Positions 1 to 13,515 of a stretch of DNA of 64,000 nucleotides are shown here, piece by piece. Source of the DNA: Meloidogyne chitwoodi (taxonomy: Eukaryota; Nematoda; Chromadorea; Rhabditida; Meloidogynidae). The notes under the pieces were generated by a model. It searched no databases and had not been told where the DNA came from. It saw nothing but the letters and a program-made list of their open reading frames with translations. A program made the position numbers and the translations under genes. Positions within the stretch are counted from its first letter, which is position 1. Every line of letters starts with the position of its first letter. Location of the stretch: assembly GCA_015183035.1 (NCBI GenBank), contig JACZZP010000018.1:1240001-1304000 (forward strand), read 5' to 3'.

Positions 1-3000
1 GCAGAAGTGACAATGACTGCAAATGCTTTTTCTGATTTGGTTATTTTATTTTTTAAACTTTTTTTTATAAATTTTAGGACGCAATAGCTGAGATGGGTGC
101 TGGTGCTGATGATCCAGATTCACAATCACAAATAAGTGGACAGAATACTCCTTGTATTCCTAGTTTTAGTGGTGATTGCCCCCAAAATTTGGCACAAGCA
201 CAGATAGGAGTAAGTCAATCAACAAAAGATTTTGAGCAAAGAATGGGCAGAATTAATCAAATTAGTGGAATACAACAACAAAATACTTTACTTCAACTTT
301 CGCCCTTAGAACATCAACGAATGTCGGTATATAGGCAACAACATCAAAAACTTCTTGCTGGTGTTAGTTCGTATAGAATGATGGTAATTTGTTTTTTATT
401 TTTAATTTAAAATAATAAAATTAGCAACAAAGTCAATCAGCTTTACCTCAATCTGGCCCAGAAGTTTTCGATTTTGACGATTCTTCTAATTTTGTTAGTG
501 CTATTAATAGTCCCTCTTATCAATCGCCAAGTGGCCGATGTCGTGGTAGAGGCAGACGAGGAGGAGGAAATATTGGTGATCGACAACTTTCCTTTTCTTC
601 ATTAGATAATGAAAGCACTCCAGGTTCTCCTTCTGATTTTCCAGGAAAAAAGCGAGGTTTTTATTTATTTATTTTATTTTTATAAAGTTTTTAAGGGGTT
701 TCTGGACAAAGAAAACCAAGGAAATCGAGAACTAGAGAAATTTCTTTAGCCTCAGATGAAAAATTGTCATTTCCTTATCAACAAAATACTTTTTTTCAAA
801 ATTATCAGTATCAAAGGCAACAAACAATGCCACAACAAGTTTCTGGTCATCTTAACTATAATTTACGTAAGCCTAAAAAATTGTGTTTTCTTGTTAGATT
901 TTTTTTTATAAATTAACCTTAAATTAAATTTCATTGCCGGTTATTTCTTTTTAAAGGGAAATCCTTTAATTTTAGCTCTTTATTATTTTTAGAAGCCAAT
1001 ATAATATAAAAATGACGACAATTTTATTTTTTAGCATCAAATGAAGAAGAAGTTCGTTCACGAATGATGTCGGAATATGAAATGGCTTTATTTGAATCAT
1101 CCTCTTCTGATGAAGAAATGGATCCTCCACCTCCACCAAAAAATTTGTATCGAGAATCTACTGAAAATGAAAAAGTATCAGAAACTCAAAAAGGAGATAA
1201 GGCAAAAATTCAGTCAAAACATTCTGGTTCTTGTGAGTCTCAATTGGATGATTCTACCCAACAAAAGCTTAGCGGCGATTTCTCTTTGTCCGAATTTTCG
1301 GTATTTCTATTATTTATTTTTGGAATTTTTTTCAACTAAAAATACCAAAAAAATTCCCAACTTTTATTTTAACAAATTTAGAAACAACAAATCTCGTCAA
1401 ATCCTTCAAATGAAAAATTGCAAAAACGTTTAGTTAATGCTAATTTGGCCTCAGCATCCTCTTCTTCCTCAACTTCAGCATCTGTTGCTTCTTCTCCGCC
1501 ACAACGTCAAAGCGAACAAATATTGCCTAAAACGAGTGGGGATTCTTCTAAAGATTCTCGTAAATCTTCTAAAACATCATTTAAAGAAATTGAAGATTTA
1601 AAAGAAATTAAACAGGAAATAAAAATGACTTCAAATTTTTATTCTCCTTTAAGTGAATTTTTAGATGTTGGGTCATCATCACATAATATTTTAATTAAGG
1701 TTTTTTTTTTAATTAATAATCTTTAAAATTTAAAAAAAATAAAAATTTAGAAAGAATTAAAAGATGATGAAAATAACAGAAATAAATTAGTAGTTCAACC
1801 AAAACAATTAAATGAAATAAAATCTAAAAATAAAAGTCAGAAAATAAAAGGAGAAACAAGAAAATTAAGTTCATCAACAACAGAAGATGTTAATAATAAA
1901 AAAACTGGTAAAATTGTATTAAAAATAAAACCTCCAAGAGAGGGAGCAGTACATTTACCTACAACAAAGAATTCAACAAATTCATCATCTTCTCCTTCAT
2001 CTTCTTCCTCCTCTTCAATTTCTACATCAATAAATACTTGCCAAACATTTCAACAAGCAATAGAACAACAACAACCAATTGCTCGTCTTTCAAGTAGTGC
2101 AGCACCTCCATCAAAATTTAAACAACAAACATTACAACAAAAAGGAGGAAACAAAAGACTTGCAATTGATGAAATAATAGAAAATGTTAAATTAAAAAAA
2201 GTAAAAAAAGATGAAAAAAATTCTCCAACACAGCAATTACAGCAAAAACAACAATTAAATAATTCTAGTATAAAATTTACTACAAAAGAAAATGTTAAAA
2301 ATGTTTTACAAAAAGATGTTTCAAATAATATTATTTCACAACCACCATTTCCTAGTTTAAAAAATTTTAAGGTTTTTTTTAATAAATAATAATTTTTATA
2401 TATAAATTAGAAGGGAAATATTTTAAATATATTTGAGGTCATTACTTTTTTTATTTTATTTTTATATTTTTTAGATACCAAAAGTAGTAGAAACAGATCC
2501 AACTCCACCACAACAACAACAACAAATCCATTCTTCATCATCAAAAACAGAACAACAAAATCAAAGAAATTTTTCTGGTGAAGGAAAAATAAATAAATAT
2601 TCAGATTCTTCAATTCCTTCTTCTTCTTCTTATGTAGGTGAAAGAGATTACAAAAAATATGGAGAAAAGAAAGGAACATCAAATTGGGATAAAACACAAC
2701 AAAATAATAGTAATTATTTACCACAACATGTTCGACAACAAAAAGATGTAAAACCTAGCAAACAACATTCTTCTATTAATGATATTAAAATTAAAAAATT
2801 TACTGGAGGCCCTCAAAATTTGAAAAATGAAAGAAGGTAAATTAATTTGTTAAGTTTTTTAATTAATTAATTATTTTTAGAAGATGTCCTCCTCTTCCTT
2901 CTGTCCCTTCAAATAATAGAAACCAACAACAATCTTTTCAACAACAAAAACAATATTCTTCCCTTCCTTCAACACAACGTGATTTTATTTGTAATCAATC

Positions 3001-3268
3001 TTCTGGTTTCAATCAAAATAATTGGCAACAATCATTTACTAATCAACAACAACAATCTTCTCATTCTTTTTCTCCACAACAAAGGAATAATTGGACTCCA
3101 TCAATAAATCAACAAATCTCTTCTTCTAATACAAATAATAATAATTTAGGACGTTCTCAATTACAACAACAAACAAATGTTTTGAGATATGAAATTAATT
3201 TACCTCAACAAAATGCAAGAAATTCTCCACAAATTGATGATGGACTTCAAATAGTTGATGAAGATTAA
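1..3268 (+). CDS. Gln/Ser-rich low-complexity protein, 3' part
   Basis: This gene is already coding at the window edge, so its start is missing. Exons can be joined through short introns: the first piece ends AFSDL and continues DAIAEMGAGADDPDSQ at about position 78. The protein has a Gly/Arg-rich patch near 530-570, an acidic stretch with FESSSSDEEMDPPPPP near 1085-1135, a Lys-rich middle, and long Gln, Asn and Ser runs down to the stop at 3266-3268 (last residues LQIVDED). No folded domain is visible. The composition suggests an intrinsically disordered nuclear protein, such as a transcriptional cofactor, but that is inference. I could not name the family; a Mediator or coactivator subunit was considered and not supported. 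Certain: coding, plus strand, runs off the left edge. Confidence 0.7.
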
Positions 3269-3833
3269 ATTTTAATTCTTGTGATTTTAGTAATTAATAT
3301 TTTCTTTTTTATTTTTTTTTTAACTTTGATAAAATTAGTAATTTCTAAAATATATAATAATAAAATATTTTCCAAGTATAATAGCAATGAAATGATTTTT
3401 GTGAAAATTATTGGCATCAAACCTTAAGGGTTCAAAAATATCAGTCAACTAATATAAAGAGTCAACCCGCAATGGTCAAACCAGAAAGCGTACAAAAGGT
3501 CAAGTAATTACAAAAGGGTCAGACCATGTGGGACAAAAGGGTCAAACGTAAAAATCAACCGTGTTAATTCTTACATGAAATGAATCTAACTTTGCTCATA
3601 TCAAATAATAAATGGAATAAAACACTTTATTCTCTTTATCTAGTTAATACATTTATATTAATACAAAATAATAATGAGATATGGGATTTTAGTATATGTA
3701 TGGAGAGAGATCTATTTAATTAATACAGAGAATCAACCGGAAAATATTAAATAAAAAAGCTCAAGGTGTTTATTATGAACAATAGTATATATTATTTATT
3801 ATCGTCTATAACTCTATTAATTTTATAAAAATT
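3269..3833. other. Convergent intergenic region with GGTCA-rich stretch
   Basis: This region lies between two convergent genes. It is AT-rich except for about 3420-3560, which repeats short motifs such as GGTCAA, AAAAGGGTCA and GGTCAAAC. That stretch looks like an eroded short dispersed element of the same style as others in the window. No clear inverted termini were found. Confidence 0.4.
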
Positions 3834-6800
3834 CTATTTATTTTCTTCCCCATTATTTGCCGTAACATTGGTTGCATTAATTAAAATAACATCGTCATCG
3901 GGAAGAACAAAATCGTTGCCCAATCCCCTCTCATCAGAATCTAAAAAATATATTTTATTAAATCAAAAAAAAATTAATTTAAAATATTTTAACCATCTTC
4001 CTCGTGTTCATAATCCTCATCTTCATTATCTTCATCTTCAATATATTTTGAAAAATCATCAAGTGATTTACAATGTTGTGAAGGAATTCTTGATATTTGT
4101 GCTGCCAAATCAGTAAAAGATCCCTTTCTAACAGTATTTGGTGAATATCTCATAATAGAACATTTTCCATGATTAATTAATGTTTTTAAATGATTATTTT
4201 TTGATATAAGCTCTGGTAATGTTTCAAATCCATAATTATAACCAGCATTCTTTTTAATAAAAATGAGAAAGAAAATTAAAAAAAAACCTGTATAATATTA
4301 AATTTTGGAAAATCAAGTGTTTTAAATTGATCAATTGGAGGTCTAAGATAAGTACAATAAGGAGCTTTTTTAACTAATTCTAATTGTCGAACACTTGAAA
4401 CAAAAGAGAGACGATCCTCAAAATTATTTAAATTATTTATTTAAATAAAATAAAAAAAGTACCTGAATTTCTTGAGCAGTCAAAATTCTCATTTTTTGCC
4501 AATTTAATAAAGAATGAAATTGAGCATAAAATCCATTTAAATAATCACCATAATTATGAAAATCTTTTTCATCTGCTGAACTAACATCAATTGCAATTAC
4601 AGTTCTAGCACCCATTGTACGCATTACATCTGCAGGTAAATTATTAACATAACCACCATCCAATAAATAATGACCTTTAAAAAAAAGAAATTAAAGTTTT
4701 ATTAATTAAAAAAAATAAAATAAACCGTCTTCATCATCACAAATTGGTGGCAAATAAAGTGCCAATGACATTGAAGCTCGAACATAACGCCATAATTGTC
4801 CTAAATTTTTTTAAATAAAGAAATTAATGAAAATAAAATACCATTTCGATGCACTCTCATTTCAGAATTTCTAATAAAAAAATAATAAAAATATTAGGTA
4901 ATCAAAAAATTAATAAAAATTACGAAATATCCGTAGTAATACAAAAATAAGGCAACCAAAGATCTTCAATGCTTTTAGAGTCAAAAACATTTCGTAAAAG
5001 TTTATTAAAAGTATATCCAGTAAAACGAGCAGAAAATGCCCAAGTAATATCTAATAATACATTCCAAAATGAACACATTGCCTTTTAAATTAAAAAAAAA
5101 ATATTTTAAAAAATTATTAAAAAAATACCAAAAACCAATGAGAAGCCGTTTCTTCCAAATTTTTCATATTATTTGGATTTGAAGCCAAAATACCAGAAAC
5201 CATTGACCCGATTGAAGTTCCACCAACAATATCAAAAGGAATTCCATTTTCATACAAAGCCTTAATAAGACCAATATGTGCGGCACCTCTTAAAATTATA
5301 TTATTATTAACTAAAAAGAATTAAAAATATTATTACACATTTAAAAAAATCTTAAATTTTAAACATTATTAAAATTAAAAAACCTTGCCCCTCCTCCACC
5401 CAAAACTAGTCCAACAGCATTTGAAGATAAAAGACGTCCTAGACGAGCAAAATCGCTGTGAACATCAATATTAAATGGAAATACATGATGCTCATAAAAA
5501 TCAAGTATTTCATTCTCATTTTTCTGAAAATTAAAAAATAATTAAATTTTAATTTTATATATATATTTACCTCTACTTTACTTTCCCAATTAAACATTCT
5601 GTCAGGAGCATGAATATGATGATGTGAAGAAAACCAACTTCCTTTTAACCATTCATAAGTGCCTTAAAATGGTTAAAATAAATTATAATAAAATTTATTA
5701 GAAAAAAACCTTTAGGGACAGCATCATTTCCACGCCATAAAAGAACTAATTCTTTTCTTGACCTTATTCCATCTTGATTCATTTTGAGATGTTCATCAAT
5801 CTAATTTTTAAAAATTAAAAATTATTTTCAAATAAAAATAAACAAAATGTTTTTCTGGTGGTTTTTGATCCCCACAAGCAACGACAATAATTGCATCAGC
5901 TTGGCTTAAACAACGTCTAGTCCAATTAGTTGCTGTATAATCACATTCATAAATTACTAATTGATATGTGTCTTCTTGTGAATTTAGCCAATGCATGAGT
6001 CGAAAATCAGCTTTCCTTCAAATTTTTATTTATAAAATTATTTTTAATTAAAAAAACCTTTGCATTACTGCCTCTACACCAAGACGTTCAACAACAAATT
6101 TACTACTTAAACGAATAATTTTTGTTGTAACACTCAATGCATGATATAATTCACAGGTAAATGCAACTAAAGGCACGTCAATGGTAGCAGGGAAAATGGC
6201 TATTGTGTGGAGATTCTATATCAAAAATAATTAATAAATATAACAAGATTTAAAACTCTTTGAGTCATTGGATCAGGAATTGCTAAAGGAGATGAAGAAG
6301 AAACTCTGCCTGAATAATAACGACCCAAAAGACGGACAAGTCGAAAGCCAACTTGAGGGAACTGCATTTTTACAAAGTTGAGCAGACCTTCAGGAATTTT
6401 TGCAAGTTGAGAATAACGCACCGCAAGAACTTCAACAATAAAAATTTTTAAAAAAGTTTATAAAAGACCTGTAGTAGTACGAGGATTTTGTTGAAGTACT
6501 TCAACAATTCCCAATACATCTCCTCTTCCAAATTCTTCGATTACAATTTTGTCAGAAACAGAACGTAAACGGCCACTTAATGCAACAAAGACAGAGTCAG
6601 AAAAATCATTCTTTCTAAAATATAAATATAATTCTAATTTAATAAATTATTATCTATGTACCTATAAAGTGCCTCTCCAGAATCAAGCAAAACCCATTCT
6701 AAAGCAAAATCAATAGCTCGAACAAAGGAAGAAAGTCGTTGAAGAACAGAATAAGCAATAGGAAAAACAAGAGAAGGTTTTCTTTCAAGTAATGTATCAG

Positions 6801-8953
6801 CATTTTTTTTATCAATTAATGCAACAATGCTTGGACATGCTGCTCGTAATGTACAAAAAGATGGTTCATCGGTAAGAAACTTAAAAAATCTTTTAATTTA
6901 AAAAATCAAATAAAACAAATAAACCTGTAATCCTCCAACTAATTCACGTGTATTAACATAAGCACACCAAGAATCTTTATCATCACATCCAAAAGTCGAA
7001 ACATCAGGAAAAACTGATTCTTGTGTAATTTTCAATAGCCCAGAAACAACTACACCAATAGAAGAAGCATCATTATTACCTTCCTCATAAAGAGTTTGGT
7101 TTTCTTCTAATTTTACAAATCTCAAAAATGGTTTAATCAGAGCACTAGCTTCAGATTCTGAGATATTTAAAGCTTCACAAAAATATGTTAAAGCAACTGT
7201 ATTTTTGGTTTCTTCATTTGAATTTTCAAATTCTGTTGACATTCTTTGAAGTTTTGGTTTCAATCCTCCACCATAATTACGTAATGAAAGGCCTCTCTGT
7301 TTGATGGGTTTTCTGATAGTGTGCTAAAATATTTAAGAAAATCTAAAATAAATGTAAATCTTTTTTTGTGGCAGAAAGTTTAAAATAGGCCCATACAAAT
7401 TAAAAACGTTCAGAATATTCGAACCTCAGACCAATTTAAAGAAAATTGGAGTCACTAACCGCTACACCACAAAGACAACTAATCTAAAGGATATGTATAA
7501 AATTTACCTTATTTACAAGTTCTTCCCCTAAACCCAAATGTTGATGAAGAGTTGTAAGAAGAATATGTCGTAATCTTGTTGAAATTATTTGAATCCTTTA
7601 ATATATATATATTTTAAATTATTTTCAAAATTATACGTTCTTATCCAAGCTGATTGATTTGGATTTTCCACAAAAGCATTATAAAAATTAACTAAAGAAT
7701 ATTTGGCTAAACGAGTCTTTACTGTTGCTTTTAGTGAAACTGTTTTAAATATTGAAGGCTTTCCCTAAAAAGAAATTTTAATTTATTTAATTGAAAAATA
7801 ATTTTAAAAAAACCATAAAAATATCAAGCAAAGAGAGAGGACTGAAAAAACAATCTGCTGGACCAATTCTTCTAACCATAGATTTCTTCCCTTCTGATGG
7901 CTAAAATTTATTAAAATTTTAAATAAAATTTTAAATTAAATTTAAATAAAATTATATTACGGAAATATAAACTGCAAGACATCCCTCAAGAACAATATAA
8001 ATAGAATCATCTATTTATAATTAGAAAATATTCAATTTTAGAAATAATCAAAAAAATACTTTACCAGAGTCTCCAGGTTTAACAATAATTTCATTTGTAT
8101 CAAAAACCATTAATTGAATATCTTCTTCTTTAATATTGCAAAAAGATGGAAATTCTAAAATCCTAAAAAGTATAAATAAATTTAAATAAAATTAATTTAA
8201 AATAAACTTTGTGCTTTGTTTAAGATAAAATAATGGCTTTTGACGATCAGGAATTTGAGGCAATTCCAAAGGTTCAAAGAATTCTGAAGGTGGTTTAGGC
8301 AAAGCATCACGAGGAGTTCCAACTGAGAATTTTTGTCGAAAATCTGGGATAATTCTTTAAAAAATAAAAATTAATTTTAAAAATTTTAGCAAACTTTTTC
8401 GCTGCTCTAATGACTTGTTTTGGAAAACCAGATCCAACTGTTGAATGTCGCCTTCTCAAAAGTTGAGGCAAAGATGTTAAACTTGAACTCCTTTTGACAA
8501 TAATATTTGAATAAATACTCTTAAAATTATAATTTTATAAATTTAAAAAATATTAAAAAAACCTTAAAAACACTTCTTCTTTCTCTATTGACTTTTGAAG
8601 GGTCAGAATTATTAATTGTCTTATTTTCATCAAATATTTCTTCTGTTGATGAACATCGACCTATAATATAAAAATATATAATTAATTTAAAATAATTAAT
8701 AATTCAATTTACTTATTCCAGTGTTGTGAATAAAAAGAAAATATAATGTAGTCAATAAAATTAATATAATTAAAATTATAATTAAAAACATTATATAAAT
8801 ATTTAATCTAAAATTAAAAGAATTATTAAAAATTAAAAGTCTTTTTAGATGAATCAAAATATTTGTAAAAGAATTCAAAAAATATAGAAAATGTGAGCAA
8901 CACATTGACAATTTTTTTTTGAATTTTTTGGGATTATTCATAACATTTTTCAT
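3834..8953 (-). CDS. Neuropathy target esterase (PNPLA6/7-type lysophospholipase)
   Basis: Predicted ER-membrane serine esterase that hydrolyses (lyso)phosphatidylcholine. The first exon (ATG at 8953) encodes a hydrophobic helix (about [20 protein letters not shown]), matching the N-terminal anchor of NTE. Exons between about 8240 and 6480 read as cyclic-nucleotide-binding-like regulatory domains. The exon at 5808-5996 reads [20 protein letters not shown] and continues to [13 protein letters not shown], an NTE-specific stretch before the catalytic domain. The patatin domain has the oxyanion motif GGGGARGAAHIG, split by an intron near 5310-5385, the nucleophile elbow GTSIG near 5210 and the catalytic Asp in [11 protein letters not shown] near 4650. 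The stop is at 3834-3836. Full length and catalytic residues look intact. The C. elegans counterpart is ZK370.4 (from memory). A 185-bp intron near 7323-7507 carries a tRNA-like sequence. Confidence 0.93.
7405..7480 (-). repeat. tRNA-like (Pol III A/B box) sequence in NTE intron
   Basis: On the minus strand an A-box-like TGGTGTAGCGG is followed by a hairpin CCAATT/AATTGG with a 7-nt loop, and then by a B-box-like GGTTCGAAT. The order and spacing match a tRNA, but the T stem and acceptor stem are poor. It is therefore a tRNA pseudogene or the head of a tRNA-derived SINE. It lies in an unusually long intron of the NTE-like gene. Confidence 0.5.
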
Positions 8954-9613
8954 GGTTTCACTTAAATAATTGAAATTATTTTCGGAAAAATTTAATTAAA
9001 AATTTAACATTTTAGAACAAATATAAAAATATATCTCTATTTAAAATTTAAAAAAAGAATAAATTAAATTGAAATTTTATTATACACTTAATAATTAAAA
9101 AAAAATTCTATGTATAACAACTTTTTCTCTCACCAATTATTTCCACCAAAAAAATAATTTAATAATTGTTTGTCAGCAGGGAGTAACTTTCAATATATTA
9201 TTTATTTTTCTCTCTTTTTTATTTTTAACAAACAAATAACCTATACATATATTCATAGTATAAATATATTTATCTAAATCCTTTCAAAACATTATTACGT
9301 AATACTTAAAAGAAATTCAATAATCTTGTGAAATATAGGAACAGAAAAAAAGAACTTTATTCTCTTTTATAAAATAATCAACAAATAATTTTTTTAAATT
9401 CAACAGAAAAATATTAGAAAAAAAGTAAAGTTCAATTATCTTGAAAATATATATTTACACAAATATACATTTTTTTACATTTTATAAATATAAAAAAGAA
9501 ATTAACAAATTTGTTAAAAAAACAAAAAATAAAAATTTATTATTTTATTACAAAGATGTGAGAAAATAATATGGATATATAATACATAAAAAGAAATATA
9601 AAATCAATACCAA
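8954..9613. other. Intergenic AT-rich region
   Basis: Region upstream of the NTE-like gene and downstream of the MXL-2-like gene. It is almost entirely A/T with short homopolymer runs. I see no gene or repeat in it. Confidence 0.5.
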
Positions 9614-10437
9614 TCATTGAATTTTATAAGTTGGTGTGAGCAATGCTTCAGACATATTCTAAAATTAAATAAATTAATGCTTTACACACAGTTAGTCTAT
9701 ACCTATATCACTTATTTCTAATAATAAAATACCTGAAAGTCAAGTCGTTCAATCCACATAAGTAAAGAATTTGTCAATGATTTATAATTTGTCACATCAA
9801 CATTTGCTAGAAAAGACTCGAAACATTTGTCCAAAAAATTTTGTAGCTAAAAAATTTAAAAAAATTATAATTTTATTTTTAAAAATTATATATAAAACCA
9901 TTTTTAATTGTAAAACAGAAGTAGTTTGAGAATCAAAAGAAAAATTCTCATATTGCTGTAAAATCATTTCTAAAGCTGCAAATTGTGTTTGTAATTTAGA
10001 CAATTCTTCTTCATTCTTTTCAATTGATGAATCCAAAGATTTTACATAATCAGCTGCTCTTTAAATATATAAAATTTATGAGCTACAATCAAATAACCCC
10101 CTAGTTCTCAAAATATTTTTAATATAATTTAGAAAATACAAACCTAAAAAGAATTGCTGCATTCGTTGTTTTACCTAAAAGTTTAAATAAATGAAAAAAA
10201 TATTCAGTAAATATATACATCCAGTAAAAGAAGCTGAAGCTGGCAATAAATCTTTTAGTTCAGAATATCCACTCTTAAACAGAAAAAAAATATATTTTAA
10301 AATTCAAAAAAGAAAATAACATTGATTGCTTCCCGACGTTGTCTTAAAAATAAAATAATTAAAAAACTCTAATTAAATTTAGAAAATAACCTTTCACAAC
10401 GAAGATGAGTTTGCTTCTTCCTTTCACTTGAATTCAT
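9614..10437 (-). CDS. mxl-2: MXL-2/Mlx-type bHLH-leucine zipper transcription factor
   Basis: The protein begins MNSSERKKQTHLRCERQRRE and continues INSGYSELKDLLP, a basic region and helix 1 with the H, E and R residues typical of E-box-binding Mlx proteins. Helix 2 reads KTTNAAILFRAADYVKSL and is followed by a heptad-rich zipper (EKNEEELSKLQTQFAALEMI). The C-terminus continues through small exons to the stop TGA at 9614-9616. At about 150 residues it matches the short nematode MXL-2. Mlx proteins dimerise with Mondo-type partners (MML-1 in nematodes) and act in the nucleus; that is family knowledge. The start at 10435-10437 is the first in-frame ATG upstream of the basic region. It is divergent from the NOMO-like gene with only 290 bp between starts. 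Confidence 0.92.
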
Positions 10438-10727
10438 ATTAAAATTATTTAAAAAATACTAATCTAAAAATTAAATTTAACAAAATTTATTAGAAAATGA
10501 TAAAATAAGCATGTGACAAAAAACATTACGGCAGTTCAAAACGGAAATTAGAAAACTGTCTAAAGACAAAATGCACTAAATGTTTATGGACAAAATGTCA
10601 TAATTCATAATTGAATTGCTTCCCTCATACAATTTTGTTTTTGATAACATTAATCATTAAACTTACGTATCATTGCTATTTAATAAAATATACAAATTTA
10701 TTCATTGTGTTGATTTTTTTAATTTAG
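10438..10727. promoter_or_regulatory. Divergent promoter region, mxl-2 and NOMO-like gene
   Basis: The 290 bp between two divergent starts must hold both promoters. About 10535-10610 contains repeated GACAAAATG-like words (AAAGACAAAATGC, GGACAAAATGTC), resembling other eroded short elements here. The plus gene's ATG is directly preceded by TTTAATTTAG, a good trans-splice acceptor. Confidence 0.45.
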
Positions 10728-13061
10728 ATGAATTTTTATTCTACTCTGTATCTTATTATTCTTGTTTTGTTTTTAATACAAGAAATTTCTTCACCTTTTA
10801 TTGAATGCAAAGGTTCTGTCAAGTCATTTACCCAGCTTAATTTTTCTAAAATACAGGTTTACTTTCTTTCTAATAATAGTAATTAAAATTCATTTAAAAT
10901 TAAAGATTAAACTTTACACTGAAAAAAAAAATTTGTTAAAGTATGATGCCGAATGCAATCCTCAAAATGGACAATTTTTAATTCCAATATATAATAATGG
11001 AAATTATTTCGTCAAAATTTCTGCTCCTGATGGATACGTTTTTGGTATTATTTTATTTTGTTTTTACATTTTATTTTTATTATTAGCTCCAGAATTTCAC
11101 AAAATTGAACTTACTAATAATGGTGGATGCTCTAAAGAGTTAAATTTTAATTTAATTGGACTCAAAGTTTCTGGCACAATTTTGAATGGTCAGGATTCTT
11201 CATTGGTTTTAGGCCTTTTCGAGAAGAATGGAAAAAAATTAATTGACGAGACTATTGCTGACAAAGGAGGACACTATAGCTTCATTGCAAAACCTGGTAT
11301 ATCTTTTTAATTAGATCGATTTTATATCACCTTAACGTGACACAAGAATAAAAATTAATTGGGTGCACCCTTTCTACGCGCCAATAAAATTTAACTTATT
11401 CGATTTCAAAATTTAAGGGCATTATGTTATCTCGCCAGTGAATGGTTCAACACAATGTTTGAGCCAAAGCAGAGTTGAAATCGAAGTCAGTACAATGCCG
11501 GTGACTGTTAAACCTGATATTCAAATTGAAGGTCGCTTAATGGTTAATGTCAAGGACGAGAAAGGAGATCCGTTTACAAATGCAATTGTTATTCTGCTCT
11601 CAGACAATGAAATAAATGTATATTTTTGTTAATATATTTTAGTTTCCACCCCAGAATTAATTTATAGCAGAAATTGATTTTTGTAATATTTTGAATTAAT
11701 AGGTTGGTTGAAAAGGCTGCAATTTTTCATATTTTGTTTTCGTTAAAATTATTTCCAATTTTTTAAATATGAGTTTTTAAAAGAATGTTTTTGTTCCACT
11801 TTCACATATAATTTTTTAAGGGGAATGCTTCGTTTGGTCAAATTTATATTTTTTATAATTTAAATTTTTTAATTCTAGTTTGAAAATCTTCCAATAAGCT
11901 CTGATAGACCAACTATTCGATTTGAAATTAATAAATGGTTTTATGAATGGAAAACGGATTCTTCTGGCTCGTCTTTAATTAATTGTTTACCGCCTGGAAA
12001 ATACATCATAAATGCTAGAACTATAATTTCAAATGATATTGAAGCAAATTTTGAAGAGAAAATTGTTGAAATGAATTCAAAGATAACTGAGGTATTTATT
12101 TAATATATTCTGATATTGTAGATTCCTATCTACTCAATAAATGTTTTGAACTTCATTTTTTAATATTTAGATCACTATTTCTTTAAAATCCTTCAATATT
12201 TTTGGCAACTTATTCTCTACTAATGGAAAACCATTAGAGGATGTGAAAATCAAAACAGCTGTTGAACCACTTACTTTGAAACAAGAAGAATTTTTTGAGA
12301 AGGTTATTTTTTGTTTTTTGGTCTTTTTCTACCTTTAGTTTTTTATGTTACGAACCCAAAACTTGCGGTTCCACATGATCTATGTCTAAAATATTGAGTG
12401 AGTCACAAGACTTTCTTCAAAAATTAACTAATAAGTAAGAGCAATGATATTACTTTGTTTCTTTCGTTCTTTTTTTTTACCTCTATCAGTGCCAATGTTG
12501 CGGACATTCATATAAACATTTATCTGACGTTTCTAGAAAATAGCTAGTTAATTTTAACATTTCTTAAAAAAGAAACTTTAATTGTATTTAGCGGGTGATT
12601 TTTTGTTATAATTAAAAAACAAACAACTAGTAGAAGGATTTAGTCCGCAATAATATCCGAAAACTTGTAACATAAAGGGAAGCACATATTTTTTGTCTTA
12701 AAAAGACATTTAAAATTATTCTAATAGGGCAATGTAATGTATTACGCTTTTAAATCATTTTAACTTATAATTACACAATTTGCCATTTTAGGTAACCAAT
12801 GCTTTGGTTGGTTGGGGAGGCATACTTTCTGCCTACTCTGGCCTTATTGGGGTGTCTTTGGCAATTCTTGGTGTGTTGCTAACATTAATTGCTCTCATAT
12901 CAGGATTTTTCTTCTTTTTACATCAAAATATAAACCAATCCAAAGCAATAATGAAGAAAAATACGGAAAATATGGCAACAAAACAAGACTTGAGAAGGCT
13001 TTTGCGAATTTTGCGCCGCGACAATCCACGTGCGCCGCGACGACATTTGCGTCGCTTTTGA
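10728..13061 (+). CDS. Short NOMO-like ER membrane protein
   Basis: The start at 10728 gives a signal peptide (LYLIILVLFLIQEI). The next part aligns with the N-terminus of nodal modulator (NOMO; NRA-4 in nematodes): GSVKSFTQLNFSKIQ, KLYTEKKNLLKYDAECNPQNG, GNYFVKISAPDGYVF, and further beta-sandwich repeats such as GHYSFIAKPG and LPPGKYIINAR. The last exon encodes a long hydrophobic segment (about GVSLAILGVLLTLIALISGF) and a very basic tail (LRRLLRILRR, RRHLRRF) before the stop at 13059-13061. NOMO is normally about 1,200 residues with many such repeats; this model is only roughly 400. Either most repeats are lost or exons were missed in the 490-bp intron before the last exon, though none are visible there. 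NOMO works in an ER translocon and membrane-protein complex (family knowledge). Confidence 0.7.
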
Positions 13062-13515
13062 CTTAAAATAAATATTTTTGTTTTATATTTTATGACCTCC
13101 AAAAGTTTTATATTTTCCAATTTCCAAATAGATTCTTTTATGCAAAAAACGATTCAGATGCTCATTTTTTCTTTTAAAATACCGGTTATTATGTTTTAAT
13201 CTCATTACATACCTTATATCTTTATATATTGCAGGATTATTTTTTCACTTAAATATATTTATATCAAACTTTAATCCGCCTTAAATTCAAATTAATACAA
13301 TTGTTTTGTTTCATTTTTAAAATTAAATATGGCTTTAATTCTGTTTACAATTATATAAACTATCATTTAATGTGATAAATAAATATATTTCTTGTTTAAA
13401 TTAAACTTTAATGTCTTATTTAAACCTAAACTTATTTTTAAAAGGAAATTATTGTTTATTTTGTTATATTTTATACAACTAAATATTAAATGTTTATAGA
13501 AACAATTACATAAAA
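13062..13515. other. Intergenic AT-rich region
   Basis: Region between two plus-strand genes. It is AT-rich, presumably the 3' UTR of the NOMO-like gene plus the promoter of the STRAD-like gene. No other feature is seen. Confidence 0.5.

Noticed and set aside
1..3268. Mediator subunit (MED1-type) for the first gene
   Set aside because: Only low-complexity composition is shared; no diagnostic domain is inside the window.
7405..7480. Functional tRNA genes
   Set aside because: A and B boxes are present in three places, but acceptor stems do not pair well, so they are listed as tRNA-like repeats only.
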